Source: Archangium gephyra
GTDB taxonomy: Bacteria; Myxococcota; Myxococcia; Myxococcales; Myxococcaceae
Reading direction: 5' to 3'
Assembly: GCF_001027285.1 (NCBI RefSeq)
Contig: NZ_CP011509.1
Location: 4,162,501-4,226,500, forward strand
DNA length: 64,000 bases
The notes beneath the pieces were generated by a model. It did not search any database. It was not told the DNA's origin and saw only the letters and a list, made by a program, of their open reading frames with translations. Of the stretch, positions 32,519 to 42,059 are shown piece after piece. Both the position numbers and the translations under genes were made by a program. Within the stretch, counting starts at the first letter, position 1, and the number at the start of each line of letters is the position of its first letter.

Positions 32519-35500
32519 TTAGTCCCAACCCCGGAGCGCGACGCGCATTCCCCGGAGCCAACGGTCCAGCTCCTGACGGCGCAGCGTGGCGAACACCCGG
32601 CCGCCCACGATGGAGAGGCCGGCGAGCGTCATCACCATGAAGCCGATGCGATGGTCCCTCAACCCGGCGTGCACGAGCGTGGCCGCCACGTCCAGGGTGA
32701 GGAACAGTGTCCCCAGGGCCAGGTAGGCGCGGATGTGCAGCACCATGCCGGCCGCCACGCCCAGCAGGCACGCCGCGCCGAACACGAAGGCATAGGTGCC
32801 GTCCGCCGCCTGGCCGATCTGCAGCGCCAGCTTCGCCGCCGCGGGCACGTACAGCAGCATGCCGCCCAGGATGCGCACCGCGTTCCTCGCCGCTCGCGGC
32901 AGGCTGCCCGTGAAGAGCTGGCCCAGCATCAACAGCAGCAGGCCGAGCGGCGCCAGGTAGATTTCAATGCCCTCCATGTCCAGGGAGAGCGCGGCGATGA
33001 GCAGCGCCGCGTTGCAGGCGGTGGCCGCGAGCGAGCCGAACAGCCGGCTGCGCTCCACCGCGCCCAGGGCCGCGTACAGCAGGCCCGAGCCACCGGCCAG
33101 CAGCGCGGCCTCCTGGGTGGCCTCGCTGGGGAGCACCAGCGCCATGCCCACGGGCAGCAAGGCCGCGAACCGGCGGGTCGCCTGCTCCACCGGTGCCACC
33201 CCCGCCCGCCGTGCCAGCACCGTCACGCCCACCAGCACGAAGCCGAGCGCCAGGGCGAAGAGGGCATCGTGCTCGGGGCGCAGGTCCCGGGCGTAGAGCG
33301 CCCTCACGAGCGCGTACACACCCACCACCGCCACCTGCACGAAGTACACGTGCCGGCCCGTCCGCTCGCGCCACGCGGCGTGCAGCGACACCCCCACCGC
33401 CAGCGCGATGGCCGAGCCCGCCAGCGGGAGTGTCCGCTCGTCCGGCGTGCTCCCCTGGGCCCCCACCAGCGCGAGCAGCCCACCCATGGCGATGAGCCAC
33501 AGATCTCGTCCCCAGGCGAGCCCCCGGGCCAGGTCCTCGCGGCCCTCCCGGAGCTGCCGGTTGGCCGCGTGCGCGAGTGCCGCCACCCCCGCCACGCAGA
33601 GCGCCAGGGCCGGAAGGTGCGGCGTGAGGAGGAGCGCCGTGTCCGTGACGAGCGCCACCGAGAGGCCCGTCAGCGCGGCGAGCCCCGCCAGCGTCGTGGC
33701 CCAGCCCGCTCCGAGTCGCGCCAGCGCGCCCTTCCACTGGGCCGCGCCGAGGTACAGCGTGGTGGCCAGGAGCGCCGTGGTGAGGGGGAGGGACACGGAC
33801 CGCATCCAGTCTCCCCCCAGGCCGTACGCATCCGAGAGCAGGAGCTGGGGGACGGCGAACTGTGGATCCGTCTTGCCCTCACTGGCCAGCGCGTACACCG
33901 TCGCGTTGAGCGCATAGAAGAGGGCACCCAGCTGGGCCCGCGCGCGCGCCTGGCTCTCGTCGCGCCCCAGCCTGCGGGCCAACCACGGGCTCAGCGCCAC
34001 CACGCCCAGCCCCACCAGGGCGAGCACGGGGCCCGGCCAGGCGCCCACGGTGGACTCGAGATGCGCCACGGCGTGGATGACCAGGAGCAGGCCCAGTCCT
34101 GGCACCAGCCGGCCCTGGGGCCGTGCCCGGCTCGCGAGCAGCAGCACGCCCGCGCCGAGGATGAGCGCGGCCGCCTCCAGTCCGGGCTGGAAGAACGCCG
34201 CCGCGAAGACGAGCCCCGCGGCGGTGCCCGACCAGCCATGCAGCGCCTGCACGAGCCTCGGGCCGAAGGTGTCGGCGCCGGACTCTCCGAACAGGAAGTG
34301 CTGCACGGGGCGGGACACTGCTCCCACCAGGCCGAGTGCCAGCCCCGCGCCGGCATACGCGAGCCCCGCGGCGGCGAGGCCCATGAAGGCCCGGTACCAC
34401 AGCAGCTCCACCGTCTCGCCGGAGGCCAGCCACGCCTCGGAGGCGAGCCAGTGCGTGCTCCGGGCGGCCTCCAGGTACTCGGCGCGGACCCACTGTGCAC
34501 CCGGAGGAAGCGTGGCCACCAGCTCATGTCCGAGCACGGCGCGATGGACAGCCCACAGCGCGGCTCCCGGCAGCGCCAGGAACAACCCCAGGCTGGCGAG
34601 CGCCGGCGCCCGGAAGGAGAAGGCGAGCAGCATCGCCAGGAGCGCGGCGCCCAGCGGCATGAGCGGAGGCGCCACCGTCAGCGCGCGGGAGAGCATGGGC
34701 CCTCCGGCGCTCCACGCGCCCACCGAGAGCACCACGGCCAGCGCGGCCACACCGGCATGCGGAACGAGGTGGTAGACGCGGCCGTGGCGCTCGTTCTCCA
34801 GGCGGCGCCCGAGCCATGGCCCGACACGCCGCGTGGCGAGTGCCAGCAGCCAGAGTCCCGTGCCAATGAGCGGGAGGCGGAAGGCGCTCACGTCGGGTGA
34901 CAGCGGACGTCCCGCGCGGTTGATGATCGCCGTGAAGGCGATGAAGAGGCCCGCCATGGCGAGCACCCCCACCGAGCCGCGCATGCGCCACGTGACGAAG
35001 CCTCGCGTGAGGAAGGCGAGCACCGCGCTGCCCGTGAGCAGGGCCCCCGCGAGCACCATCGTGGGGCGCTCGGATTCCACCGGGAATGGCACCCAGTTCG
35101 AGAGGAGGACCAGGGTGAGCACGACGCCCACGGCGGACACGGCGGCGAAGCCATCGGTGTAGAGGGGGCGGCCCGACTCGGGGAAGGGCAGCCGGATCCA
35201 CCCGAGCAGCCGTCTGCCTCGCGGGGCGGGCTCAGTCCGCTCGGGCTCACGGCCACGCAGCGAGGCGATGGCGGAGAAGCCGAGCGTCAGCCCCGCGAGC
35301 AGCAGGGCCCGGCCGGCGAAGTCCGTGGGGATCAGCCCCTGGACGAACAGCACGGCCGAAAGCGCGAGACCCCACGCGGCCAGCGCGCTGACGAGCCGGC
35401 TCCGCTCCCGTCTCACGCGCAGCAGGAGGAGCACCGAGGCGAGGACGAGCGGCATGCAGCCGAGGACGAGCGTCGGGAGGCTCGCGGTCACTCCGCCGGC

Positions 35501-37507
35501 ACCGGCCTGCACCCCGGGAAGGGCGAGCAGCACCCCCACGGAGGCCAGGGCGAGCGAGAGGTCATCCAGGGGCAGGAGCTCGTTGCTCTTCTCGTGGCGG
35601 CGCATCCACACGTCCTGGACGAGCCCCGCCACGCCATAGAGCGCCGCCGCTCCGGTGAGGACGGACAGTTGCGCCCAGTCCCTCGCCTCCACGCCGGTGG
35701 CATCGATGGCACTGAAGGCCCCGACGACGGCGGCGATGCCTCCCAGGTAGTGCAGGGGCCGCGCGCGGTACCCTCCCGTGAGGTGCGCGGCCACGGCCAC
35801 CAACACGCCCGCCGCCACCGCCGGCCACCCCGTGTCCGAGCCCCAACCCGTGACGCCGTACGAGGTCAGCGGCAGCGACGCCAGGGAGAGCACCACGCCC
35901 CAGCCGAGCAGCCAGAAGCCGAGGCTGTGCTGGGCGGTCCGCCGGCCCATGGGCAGCAGCCCCGCGCCCACGACGGCGAGGCCCACCATCCACCAGCGTG
36001 GCTCGAGCGGCATCATCAGGCGGGCCAGGAGGACACTCGCCAGGGCCAGCGCCAGCACGGCTGGATGGACGAGCGCGCGGCGCCGGGGCTCGAGCAGGAA
36101 GAAGGTCAGCGCCGCCCCCACCGGGGTGAGGGCCGAGGCGAGGTCCACCCAGGGCTCCACGCCGGGCTGCACGGAGAAGGCCCCGAGCGCCGCGGCGAGG
36201 GCTCCACTGGCCAGCACCGCGTGCGCGAGGGTCTCCACCACGGGCGCCGCCTGGGGATGGGCCTCGCGTGCGGAGGGCTGACTCGCCACGCCCGCGGCCA
36301 CCGCGGCGAGCGCCATCGCCCAGAGCGTCATGCCGGCGAAGAGTGGGCTCCCCGGGAAGAGGGCGTCGAAGCCGGAGGGGGCGCTCGCGATGGAGAAGAG
36401 GGCGAGGGAGGCCGCGCCATAGAGGCTCGTGGTCAGGATGGAGAGTCCGGCCCGGGCCGGCTCCTGGCGGGCCCGCCACGCCGAGGCCCCGAAGGCCGCC
36501 ACACCGGCGAAGGCGCAGAGGGTGCGCGTCCACGGAGCTTCATCCAGCCCCATCAAGGGCAGTCCGGCCAGCAGCGAGGGCAGCAGCGCCACCCCGAGCG
36601 ACAGCGGGGAGGCGCCGTACAGCAGGCGTCCCGTGGGCTTCAGGGTGAGCAGGGCGAGCGCGGCGACGCCGGCCGAGGCGGGCCAGCCCACCGCCGGGGC
36701 CAGTCCCACCAGGGAGGACAGCGCGACGAAGACGACGGGCAGCAGGGCGATGCCGATGCTCGCGAGCACCCGTCCGGCCGAGGTCGAGCGCCGGGCGAGG
36801 AGCACCCCGAGTCCGACGAAGGCCGAGTGGTAGGCGAAGAGCGCGCCCGTGACGAGCAGCTGCCGGGGCACGCCACCGAGCGCTCGCCAGGCCTCTCGCA
36901 CGCCCATGAGCGAGCCGCCGAGCACCAGCACCGCGCCGAGGAACCACCACACATACTCATGCAGCTTGGGCGCCGCGCCGTTCGTGGCGTCATCGAGCGC
37001 CACCATCGCATCCAGCCCGCCGCCGAGCGCGCCCGCGTCCCCCCGCTGGAAGAGCGCCTGTCCCGACTCCGACGCCAGGCCGATGCCCTCCTCCTCGTGG
37101 TGCGGACGGGGAGCGGACTCGCGCTCACGCTCCTCGCGGGCCGCGTTCTCCAGCGCCTGGAAGAACGCCTGGCCCCAGGTGGGGCGCCAGTCCTCGAGCT
37201 CCTCGAGCTTCCCGGCGAGCGCGTCCGCCTTCTGCTCCAGCGTGCTCGCGTCCTCGAGCAGCGGCACCGCGACGGCGGCGCTCACGGTGGTGGCATAGAG
37301 GGACTCGGTGAGCCGGGTCGCGGTGGACGGTTCGAGCAGCCGCGTGGCCTGCCAGTCGGCGATCCGCCGCTTCAGCTTCTCCCGGACGAGCCTGTCCACG
37401 TGCTCGCGTGTCGCGGCCTCGAGTTGGGCGCCGCAGTCCGGACAGGTGTCCTGGCTCTCCGCGTCGCGGAGCTCGGCACAGACCAGGCAGATCATCGGGG
37501 TCCCCAT
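32519..37507 (-). CDS. Giant polytopic membrane protein with N-terminal zinc ribbon
   Basis: The 1662-residue protein starts with a zinc ribbon (CLVC ... CPDC, about 7-25), a soluble helical part (about 30-180) with a DUF2157-like look, and then almost continuous hydrophobic helices from about residue 185 to the end, separated by short Arg-rich loops. I find no transporter or enzyme motif. Two starts are close (ATG 37507 and ATG 37495). It is tightly coupled to the downstream MpaB-family oxygenase. Composition is very biased to Leu/Ala/Gly/Val, typical of similar DUF2157/DUF2339-type proteins, which are uncharacterised. Confidence 0.7.
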   Translation of the reverse strand: MGTPMICLVCAELRDAESQDTCPDCGAQLEAATREHVDRLVREKLKRRIADWQATRLLEPSTATRLTESLYATTVSAAVAVPLLEDASTLEQKADALAGKLEELEDWRPTWGQAFFQALENAAREERERESAPRPHHEEEGIGLASESGQALFQRGDAGALGGGLDAMVALDDATNGAAPKLHEYVWWFLGAVLVLGGSLMGVREAWRALGGVPRQLLVTGALFAYHSAFVGLGVLLARRSTSAGRVLASIGIALLPVVFVALSSLVGLAPAVGWPASAGVAALALLTLKPTGRLLYGASPLSLGVALLPSLLAGLPLMGLDEAPWTRTLCAFAGVAAFGASAWRARQEPARAGLSILTTSLYGAASLALFSIASAPSGFDALFPGSPLFAGMTLWAMALAAVAAGVASQPSAREAHPQAAPVVETLAHAVLASGALAAALGAFSVQPGVEPWVDLASALTPVGAALTFFLLEPRRRALVHPAVLALALASVLLARLMMPLEPRWWMVGLAVVGAGLLPMGRRTAQHSLGFWLLGWGVVLSLASLPLTSYGVTGWGSDTGWPAVAAGVLVAVAAHLTGGYRARPLHYLGGIAAVVGAFSAIDATGVEARDWAQLSVLTGAAALYGVAGLVQDVWMRRHEKSNELLPLDDLSLALASVGVLLALPGVQAGAGGVTASLPTLVLGCMPLVLASVLLLLRVRRERSRLVSALAAWGLALSAVLFVQGLIPTDFAGRALLLAGLTLGFSAIASLRGREPERTEPAPRGRRLLGWIRLPFPESGRPLYTDGFAAVSAVGVVLTLVLLSNWVPFPVESERPTMVLAGALLTGSAVLAFLTRGFVTWRMRGSVGVLAMAGLFIAFTAIINRAGRPLSPDVSAFRLPLIGTGLWLLALATRRVGPWLGRRLENERHGRVYHLVPHAGVAALAVVLSVGAWSAGGPMLSRALTVAPPLMPLGAALLAMLLAFSFRAPALASLGLFLALPGAALWAVHRAVLGHELVATLPPGAQWVRAEYLEAARSTHWLASEAWLASGETVELLWYRAFMGLAAAGLAYAGAGLALGLVGAVSRPVQHFLFGESGADTFGPRLVQALHGWSGTAAGLVFAAAFFQPGLEAAALILGAGVLLLASRARPQGRLVPGLGLLLVIHAVAHLESTVGAWPGPVLALVGLGVVALSPWLARRLGRDESQARARAQLGALFYALNATVYALASEGKTDPQFAVPQLLLSDAYGLGGDWMRSVSLPLTTALLATTLYLGAAQWKGALARLGAGWATTLAGLAALTGLSVALVTDTALLLTPHLPALALCVAGVAALAHAANRQLREGREDLARGLAWGRDLWLIAMGGLLALVGAQGSTPDERTLPLAGSAIALAVGVSLHAAWRERTGRHVYFVQVAVVGVYALVRALYARDLRPEHDALFALALGFVLVGVTVLARRAGVAPVEQATRRFAALLPVGMALVLPSEATQEAALLAGGSGLLYAALGAVERSRLFGSLAATACNAALLIAALSLDMEGIEIYLAPLGLLLLMLGQLFTGSLPRAARNAVRILGGMLLYVPAAAKLALQIGQAADGTYAFVFGAACLLGVAAGMVLHIRAYLALGTLFLTLDVAATLVHAGLRDHRIGFMVMTLAGLSIVGGRVFATLRRQELDRWLRGMRVALRGWD

Positions 37508-37613
37508 CTTCCCTATCGCATGCGTCCGACGTGTCAGGGCGGGTAGGCCCGGGGTGACGCATGACAGGGGGTAAGACTAGGCTGTTTGGCCTCTTCCTCG
37601 AAAGGGCCTGGCC

Positions 37614-39452
37614 ATGAAGGCGTCCTACACGTTGAGCCGTCCGGTACTTCCCGTGGGTTCCTCCTCGAAGATCGACCTGCTGGTGTCGTTCAAGGCGGAG
37701 GCCCCGGCGGCGGCCGCGAAGCGCTCGCTCAACCTGGGCCTCGTCATCGACCGCTCGGGCTCCATGGCCGGAGAGCCGCTCAAGCACGCCCTCCAGGCCT
37801 CGCGGCAGCTGGTGGAGCGGATGGGACCCGAGGACTGGCTCTCCATCGTCACCTATGACGACGCGGTGGCCACCGTGCTCGCGCCCGTGCGTGTCACGGA
37901 CAAGGCGGCCATCGGCGCGGTGCTCTCCAAGGTCCGCGCGGGCGGCTGTACCAACCTCAGCGGTGGCTGGCTCAAGGGCGTGGAGCACGTGAACGCCAAC
38001 AAGGCCGGCGAGCGCATCAACCGCGTGCTGCTGCTGACGGACGGGCAGGCCAACGCGGGCATCACCAGCCCGGAGACGCTCATCTCCACGGCCCGGGAGA
38101 AGTCCGCCGCGGGCGTCATCACCACCACGCTGGGCTTCGGCTCCAACTTCAACGAGGACCTGCTCATCGGCATGGCCAACGCCGGCGAGGGGCACTTCTA
38201 TTACATCCAGTCGCCCACGGACGCCGAGGGCGTCTTCGGCATCGAGATGGAGGGGCTCGGCTCGCTCCTCGCGCAGAACCTGGAGGTGACGCTCAAGCCG
38301 GCGCCCACGGTGAAGGTGGCGAGCGTGCTCAACCGCTACCGCTTCGAGTCCCGGGGCCAGGAGGTGGCGGTGGGGCTGGGCGACGTGTACTCCACCGAGG
38401 AGCGGCAGCTGGCGGCGGAGCTGTCGGTGGACGCGGGCACGGCGGCCGGTCCGGTGACGCTGGCCACGCTGGTGTACCGGGCGCAGGTGGTGGTGGACGG
38501 GGCCATCCGGGAGCTCTCCGGCGAGGTGCCCATCGTCGTCAATCTGGCCTCGGCGTCGGAGTCCGCGGCGGTGTCGGCGGACAAGAACGTGCTGGCCCAG
38601 ACGAACCGTCTGCGCATCGCGCGCGTGAAGGACCAGGCCGTGGAGCTCGCCGACAAGGGGGACCTCACCACGGCCTCGCAGCGGCTGCGCCAGGTCATCG
38701 GCGAGCTGTCCGCGACGCTCGACAAGGCCTCCTATGACATCGCCGAGGAGGTGGAGCAGCTCGCGCACTACGCCCAGCGCCTGGAGTCGAGGAAGTACGA
38801 CTCCGTCATCCGCAAGGAGCTGAGGGATCAGTCCTACCAGGCGGGCACGCGCAACCGTGGGGACCTGGCGCTGCGAGGCACCGCGGGCGGCTCGGCGGAC
38901 AGCCTGGAGGCGGTGGCCAGCGCCGGCAGTGGCATCGTCCTCAAGTGCGAGCGCGAGGGCGGCAAGCTGCGCATCCACGCCGTGTCCGAGGGGTATGACG
39001 CGAGCTTCAACGTGCAGTTCCCCCGGAGCGTGCGCGAGGAGGGCGTCACGTACGTGGTGGACAAGCTGGAGCTGTCGGGGGACGGCACCTTCTACCGCGT
39101 CAATGGCCTCATCAAGCGGCTGGTGCTGCCGGGGCAGGAGCGCGCGGCGCGTCCGGCGGGAGCGTCCGTAGTGAAGAAGGGCAAGCCCACCGCCTCGAAG
39201 GTGACGGCGGGCTCGGCGGCGGATCTGCCCACCACGAATTCGGTGGGCACGGGCGTCATCGTCCAGTGCATCAAGGAGGGCAGCAAGCTGCGCGCCCGCG
39301 TGGTGTCGGACGGGTATGACCCGGACCTCAACATCCGCTTCCCGCGCGACATCCGCGAGGAGAACGTCCTGTACGTGGTGGAGGAGATCACCACCACCGC
39401 CAATGGCAGCTCCTACATCGCCTGCGGGGACATCCACCGGCTCGTCCAGTAG
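37614..39452 (+). CDS. VWA-domain protein with a duplicated C-terminal module
   Basis: A von Willebrand A domain covers about 38-215 with a complete MIDAS: Asp-x-Ser-x-Ser in DRSGSM (about 46-51), the Thr in GGCTNLSGG (about 112), and Asp in LLTDGQANAG (about 140). A beta-rich and helical middle part follows (about 220-430). The C-terminus holds two copies of a 65-residue module (about 437-505 and 543-612), each with G-x-x-x-x-C-x-x-E/K-G-x-K-L-R, S-x-G-Y-D, N-x-x-F-P-R-x-[VI]-R-E-E-x-V-x-Y-V-V. No signal peptide is present, so it is probably cytoplasmic. The duplicated module is not one I can name. Confidence 0.8.
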   Translation: MKASYTLSRPVLPVGSSSKIDLLVSFKAEAPAAAAKRSLNLGLVIDRSGSMAGEPLKHALQASRQLVERMGPEDWLSIVTYDDAVATVLAPVRVTDKAAIGAVLSKVRAGGCTNLSGGWLKGVEHVNANKAGERINRVLLLTDGQANAGITSPETLISTAREKSAAGVITTTLGFGSNFNEDLLIGMANAGEGHFYYIQSPTDAEGVFGIEMEGLGSLLAQNLEVTLKPAPTVKVASVLNRYRFESRGQEVAVGLGDVYSTEERQLAAELSVDAGTAAGPVTLATLVYRAQVVVDGAIRELSGEVPIVVNLASASESAAVSADKNVLAQTNRLRIARVKDQAVELADKGDLTTASQRLRQVIGELSATLDKASYDIAEEVEQLAHYAQRLESRKYDSVIRKELRDQSYQAGTRNRGDLALRGTAGGSADSLEAVASAGSGIVLKCEREGGKLRIHAVSEGYDASFNVQFPRSVREEGVTYVVDKLELSGDGTFYRVNGLIKRLVLPGQERAARPAGASVVKKGKPTASKVTAGSAADLPTTNSVGTGVIVQCIKEGSKLRARVVSDGYDPDLNIRFPRDIREENVLYVVEEITTTANGSSYIACGDIHRLVQ

Positions 39453-39492
39453 CGCGCCCCGAGCGCCCGCTCCCTATTCCTCGCGCCGAGGC

Positions 39493-40455
39493 TCAGCCAC
39501 AGCGGCCGCAGTCCAGCCGGCAGTTGTCGTAGGTGCGGCCCGTCCCACACGACTCGGTGAACTGGCAGACGCCGTCACCGCAGCGGTAGATGTCCTCGTC
39601 GCGCATCCGCGTGGTGAGCGGCTGGTAGGTGATGCCGTTGACCTGGCAGCTCACGTACCAGGTGTTGGTGGGATCCTTGGTGCACGAGCCCTGGCAGCTC
39701 CCGACGTAGACGAGCGGGGGACACGCCTCGCGCGCGGCCTCGGTGCTGGAGGAGAGGGCACAGGCACGCGCGGTGCTCTCCCGCTCGTTGAGCCTGCCCC
39801 GGTCGTTGCCCACGTAGAGGCCGTCACCCGTGAAGAGGTTGCCGAAGAAGCAGGCCTCCCGCTCCGGGAAGGAGTCCTGCTCCCACGAGAAGGTGGGGAT
39901 GGGCACGCCTCGCGCGTCCCTTCCCAGGATGGAGATGAGCACCCGCTGGCCATACTTGTTGCCGTGGGCCGCCAGGCACGCGGAGACGATCTGCTGCTCG
40001 GCCTCGGTGGCCGGCGAGCCACTGGCCCAGTCCGGGGCAAGCCCCAGCCAGCCCTGCCACGTGTAGTCCGTCCCGCCATGCGTGTACGTCCGGCTCTGCC
40101 CGGCGGGAACGGCGCACGCGACCACGTACTTCATCAGCATGTTGGCCATCGCCGGGTCCGAGTCGAACCACGCCGTGAAGGCCTCGTGGGGCAGGCCATT
40201 GAAGGCGAGCCCGTTGAAGGCCAGGCCATTGAAGGCGAGCCCGTTGAAGGCCAGGCCGTTGAAGGCAAGCCCATTGAGGGTGGCCAGCTCCTGGGCCGTG
40301 GTGCCGGGCTCCAGAGGACTGGACTCCTCCTGGCTCGGGCCGCAGCCCGCGCCCGTCCACAGCAGCAACACGGCCGTGGCGGACAGCGCCCTGGCCAGCC
40401 GGGATGACTGCTTTCCGCTCGTTCGTTGACTGCACTTCGATGGCGTCGCTTCCAT
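39493..40455 (-). CDS. Lipoprotein with NGLAF pentapeptide tandem repeats
   Basis: A GAGGGGGGAA site precedes the ATG. The signal peptide is long with its lipobox at GAGC (Cys38). Residues 61-88 are five perfect NGLAF units plus NGL. The rest (about 90-320) has 14 or more cysteines, an EAFTAWFDSDP segment and a closing CGDGVCQFTESCGTG-type Cys-rich motif often seen at the ends of myxobacterial exported proteins. It is presumably anchored on the cell surface. Function unknown. Confidence 0.75.
   Translation of the reverse strand: MEATPSKCSQRTSGKQSSRLARALSATAVLLLWTGAGCGPSQEESSPLEPGTTAQELATLNGLAFNGLAFNGLAFNGLAFNGLAFNGLPHEAFTAWFDSDPAMANMLMKYVVACAVPAGQSRTYTHGGTDYTWQGWLGLAPDWASGSPATEAEQQIVSACLAAHGNKYGQRVLISILGRDARGVPIPTFSWEQDSFPEREACFFGNLFTGDGLYVGNDRGRLNERESTARACALSSSTEAAREACPPLVYVGSCQGSCTKDPTNTWYVSCQVNGITYQPLTTRMRDEDIYRCGDGVCQFTESCGTGRTYDNCRLDCGRCG
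40192..40275. repeat. 15-bp tandem repeat encoding NGLAF
   Basis: Five 15-bp units plus a partial unit alternate between two codon versions (ATTGAAGGCGAGCCC-like and GTTGAAGGCCAGGCC-like on the plus strand). Array length is a multiple of three, so copy change keeps the frame. Confidence 0.85.
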
Positions 40456-40582
40456 GTGCTTCCCCCCTCAATCACGTGGTGGGCAGGTGGAGACCGCGGA
40501 CTGCCGTGCATGGGCTTGCCAGGCCCATGGGGTTGAACCGCCCCGCAGTCTGCCCAGGACGAAATTGCCGCTGGCGGTAAAA

Positions 40583-40594
40583 CCTGGATCCAGG
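40583..40594. promoter_or_regulatory. 12-bp palindrome in the divergent gap, possible operator
   Basis: CCTGGATCCAGG is a perfect palindrome located between the NGLAF lipoprotein start (40455) and the histidine-kinase start (40725), followed by CTGGTTTTTTT. It could be an operator or part of a terminator; nothing distinguishes these. Confidence 0.3.
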
Positions 40595-40724
40595 ATGACT
40601 GGTTTTTTTCGGACGGCTCGGGGGTCCGGGGAGATGGAACGTGAGGTGGCGGACAGACAGGCGGACCGCGTTGGCTGTCTGACATTCGAGCCCGAGGCCG
40701 GCTGCCCGGAGCCCCTCCGGAGAG

Positions 40725-42032
40725 GTGTCCCCGGGTCCCATGCCATTCCCGGCCCGCGGACGCAGGGTTGTCCTTGTGCCCCGCGGAAGACCCCAGAATG
40801 AGAGCGAGCGGCGGGAGCTGCTCTGGTCCGCGCTCGAGAAGCTGCTCGAGCTGCCAGCCGCCGAGCTTCAGTCCACGATGGCCAGCGTCAGTCAGCTCCT
40901 GGCGGAGCTATTCGAGGCCGACAAGGTGGACATCTTCTTCCTGGAGCCCTCGACCCAGACGCTGGTGGCCGCGGGCGTCAGCGACACCCCCATGGGGCGC
41001 AAGCAGAAGAGCCTCGGGCTGAACCGGCTGCAGCTCGCCAATCGCGGACGGATCGTCGAGGTGTTCGAGACGGGGCGCTCCTGGCACACGGGCCATCAGG
41101 ACGAGGATCCGGAGGAACTGCCCGGCATCAAGTTCGCGCTGGGCATCCGCTCCGCCATCGCGGTGGCGCTCGAGGTGGGAGGCGAGCGGCGTGGCGTGCT
41201 GGAGTGCTCCTCGGCCCAGGCGGAGTTCTTCTCCCTGGACGACCTGCGCTTCCTGGAGGTGACCACCCGGTGGGTGGGCGTGGTGGCACACCGGGCCGAG
41301 CTCGTGGAGGCCCTGACGAAGGCCGCCACCGAGCAGGGCCGCCGGGGCGTCGCGGACGAGCTCATCACCGTCCTGGCCCATGACATGGGCAACTACCTGG
41401 CCCCGATGCGCGCGCGCCTCGAGCTCATCCGCCGGCGGGCGGCCCGGGCCAAGGAGGCGGAGGATCTGCGCGACACCGAGGCGGCGCTCGCGAGCCTCGA
41501 GGGCCTCGCGCGGCTCACCGCGGATCTGCTCGACGTGAGCCGGCTGGACCAGGGGCTCTTCACCCTGCGCGTCCAGCCCCTGGATGTGATGCAGCTGGTG
41601 GAGGAGGTGTTGGCGGCCGCGAGGACTCCGACCCACACCTTCCAGACCCGGGGGCCGGAGGAGTTCGTCCTCATCGGGGACCCCGACCGGCTGCGCCAGG
41701 CGCTCTCCAACCTCGTCGCCAACGCGGTGAAGCACTCGCCCCCGGGAGGGGTGGTGACGGTGGAGGTGGAGCGGCAGAACCGCGAGGACGGGAGCTGGGC
41801 CGTCGTCTCCGTCAGCGACCAGGGACCCGGCGTGCCACCCTCCCTGTTGCCCCGGTTGTTCGACCGTTTCGCACGGGGCCCGGGCTCCTCGGGGCTGGGG
41901 CTCGGGCTGCACCTCGCCCGGCAGATCGCCCTCGCCCACGGCGGCACGCTCGAGGCCGAGTCGGCGCCGGGCAAGGGCGCCCGGTTCGTGCTCTCGGTGC
42001 CCGGCTACCGGGTGGGGCCCGTCTCGCGGTGA
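40725..42032 (+). CDS. GAF-domain sensor histidine kinase
   Basis: The GTG at 40725 follows GGAGAG; ATG 40740 is an alternative. A GAF domain spans about 35-190. The dimerisation/phosphotransfer helix has the H-box LAHDMGNYLAP (His219), a HisKA variant related to S-H-D-x-x-N-P kinases. The HATPase domain has the N-box LSNLVANAVKHS, G1 SDQGPGVP and G2 GLGLGLHLAR. No transmembrane segment, so it senses a cytoplasmic ligand. No response regulator is adjacent. A strong hairpin covers its stop codon. Confidence 0.9.
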   Translation: MSPGPMPFPARGRRVVLVPRGRPQNESERRELLWSALEKLLELPAAELQSTMASVSQLLAELFEADKVDIFFLEPSTQTLVAAGVSDTPMGRKQKSLGLNRLQLANRGRIVEVFETGRSWHTGHQDEDPEELPGIKFALGIRSAIAVALEVGGERRGVLECSSAQAEFFSLDDLRFLEVTTRWVGVVAHRAELVEALTKAATEQGRRGVADELITVLAHDMGNYLAPMRARLELIRRRAARAKEAEDLRDTEAALASLEGLARLTADLLDVSRLDQGLFTLRVQPLDVMQLVEEVLAAARTPTHTFQTRGPEEFVLIGDPDRLRQALSNLVANAVKHSPPGGVVTVEVERQNREDGSWAVVSVSDQGPGVPPSLLPRLFDRFARGPGSSGLGLGLHLARQIALAHGGTLEAESAPGKGARFVLSVPGYRVGPVSR

Positions 42033-42047
42033 GGGGGAGACGGGCCC
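42015..42047. terminator. Hairpin at the histidine-kinase stop codon
   Basis: GGGCCCGTCTC (42015-42025) pairs perfectly with GAGACGGGCCC (42037-42047), an 11-bp GC-rich stem overlapping the TGA at 42030-42032. The convergent gene ends at 42060, so it may work both ways. Confidence 0.65.
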
Positions 42048-42059
42048 GGGGGTGTCCGC

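Noticed and set aside
37125-39437. 770-residue open frame opposite the VWA gene
   Set aside because: Antisense shadow without a recognisable domain; the VWA MIDAS is on the plus strand.
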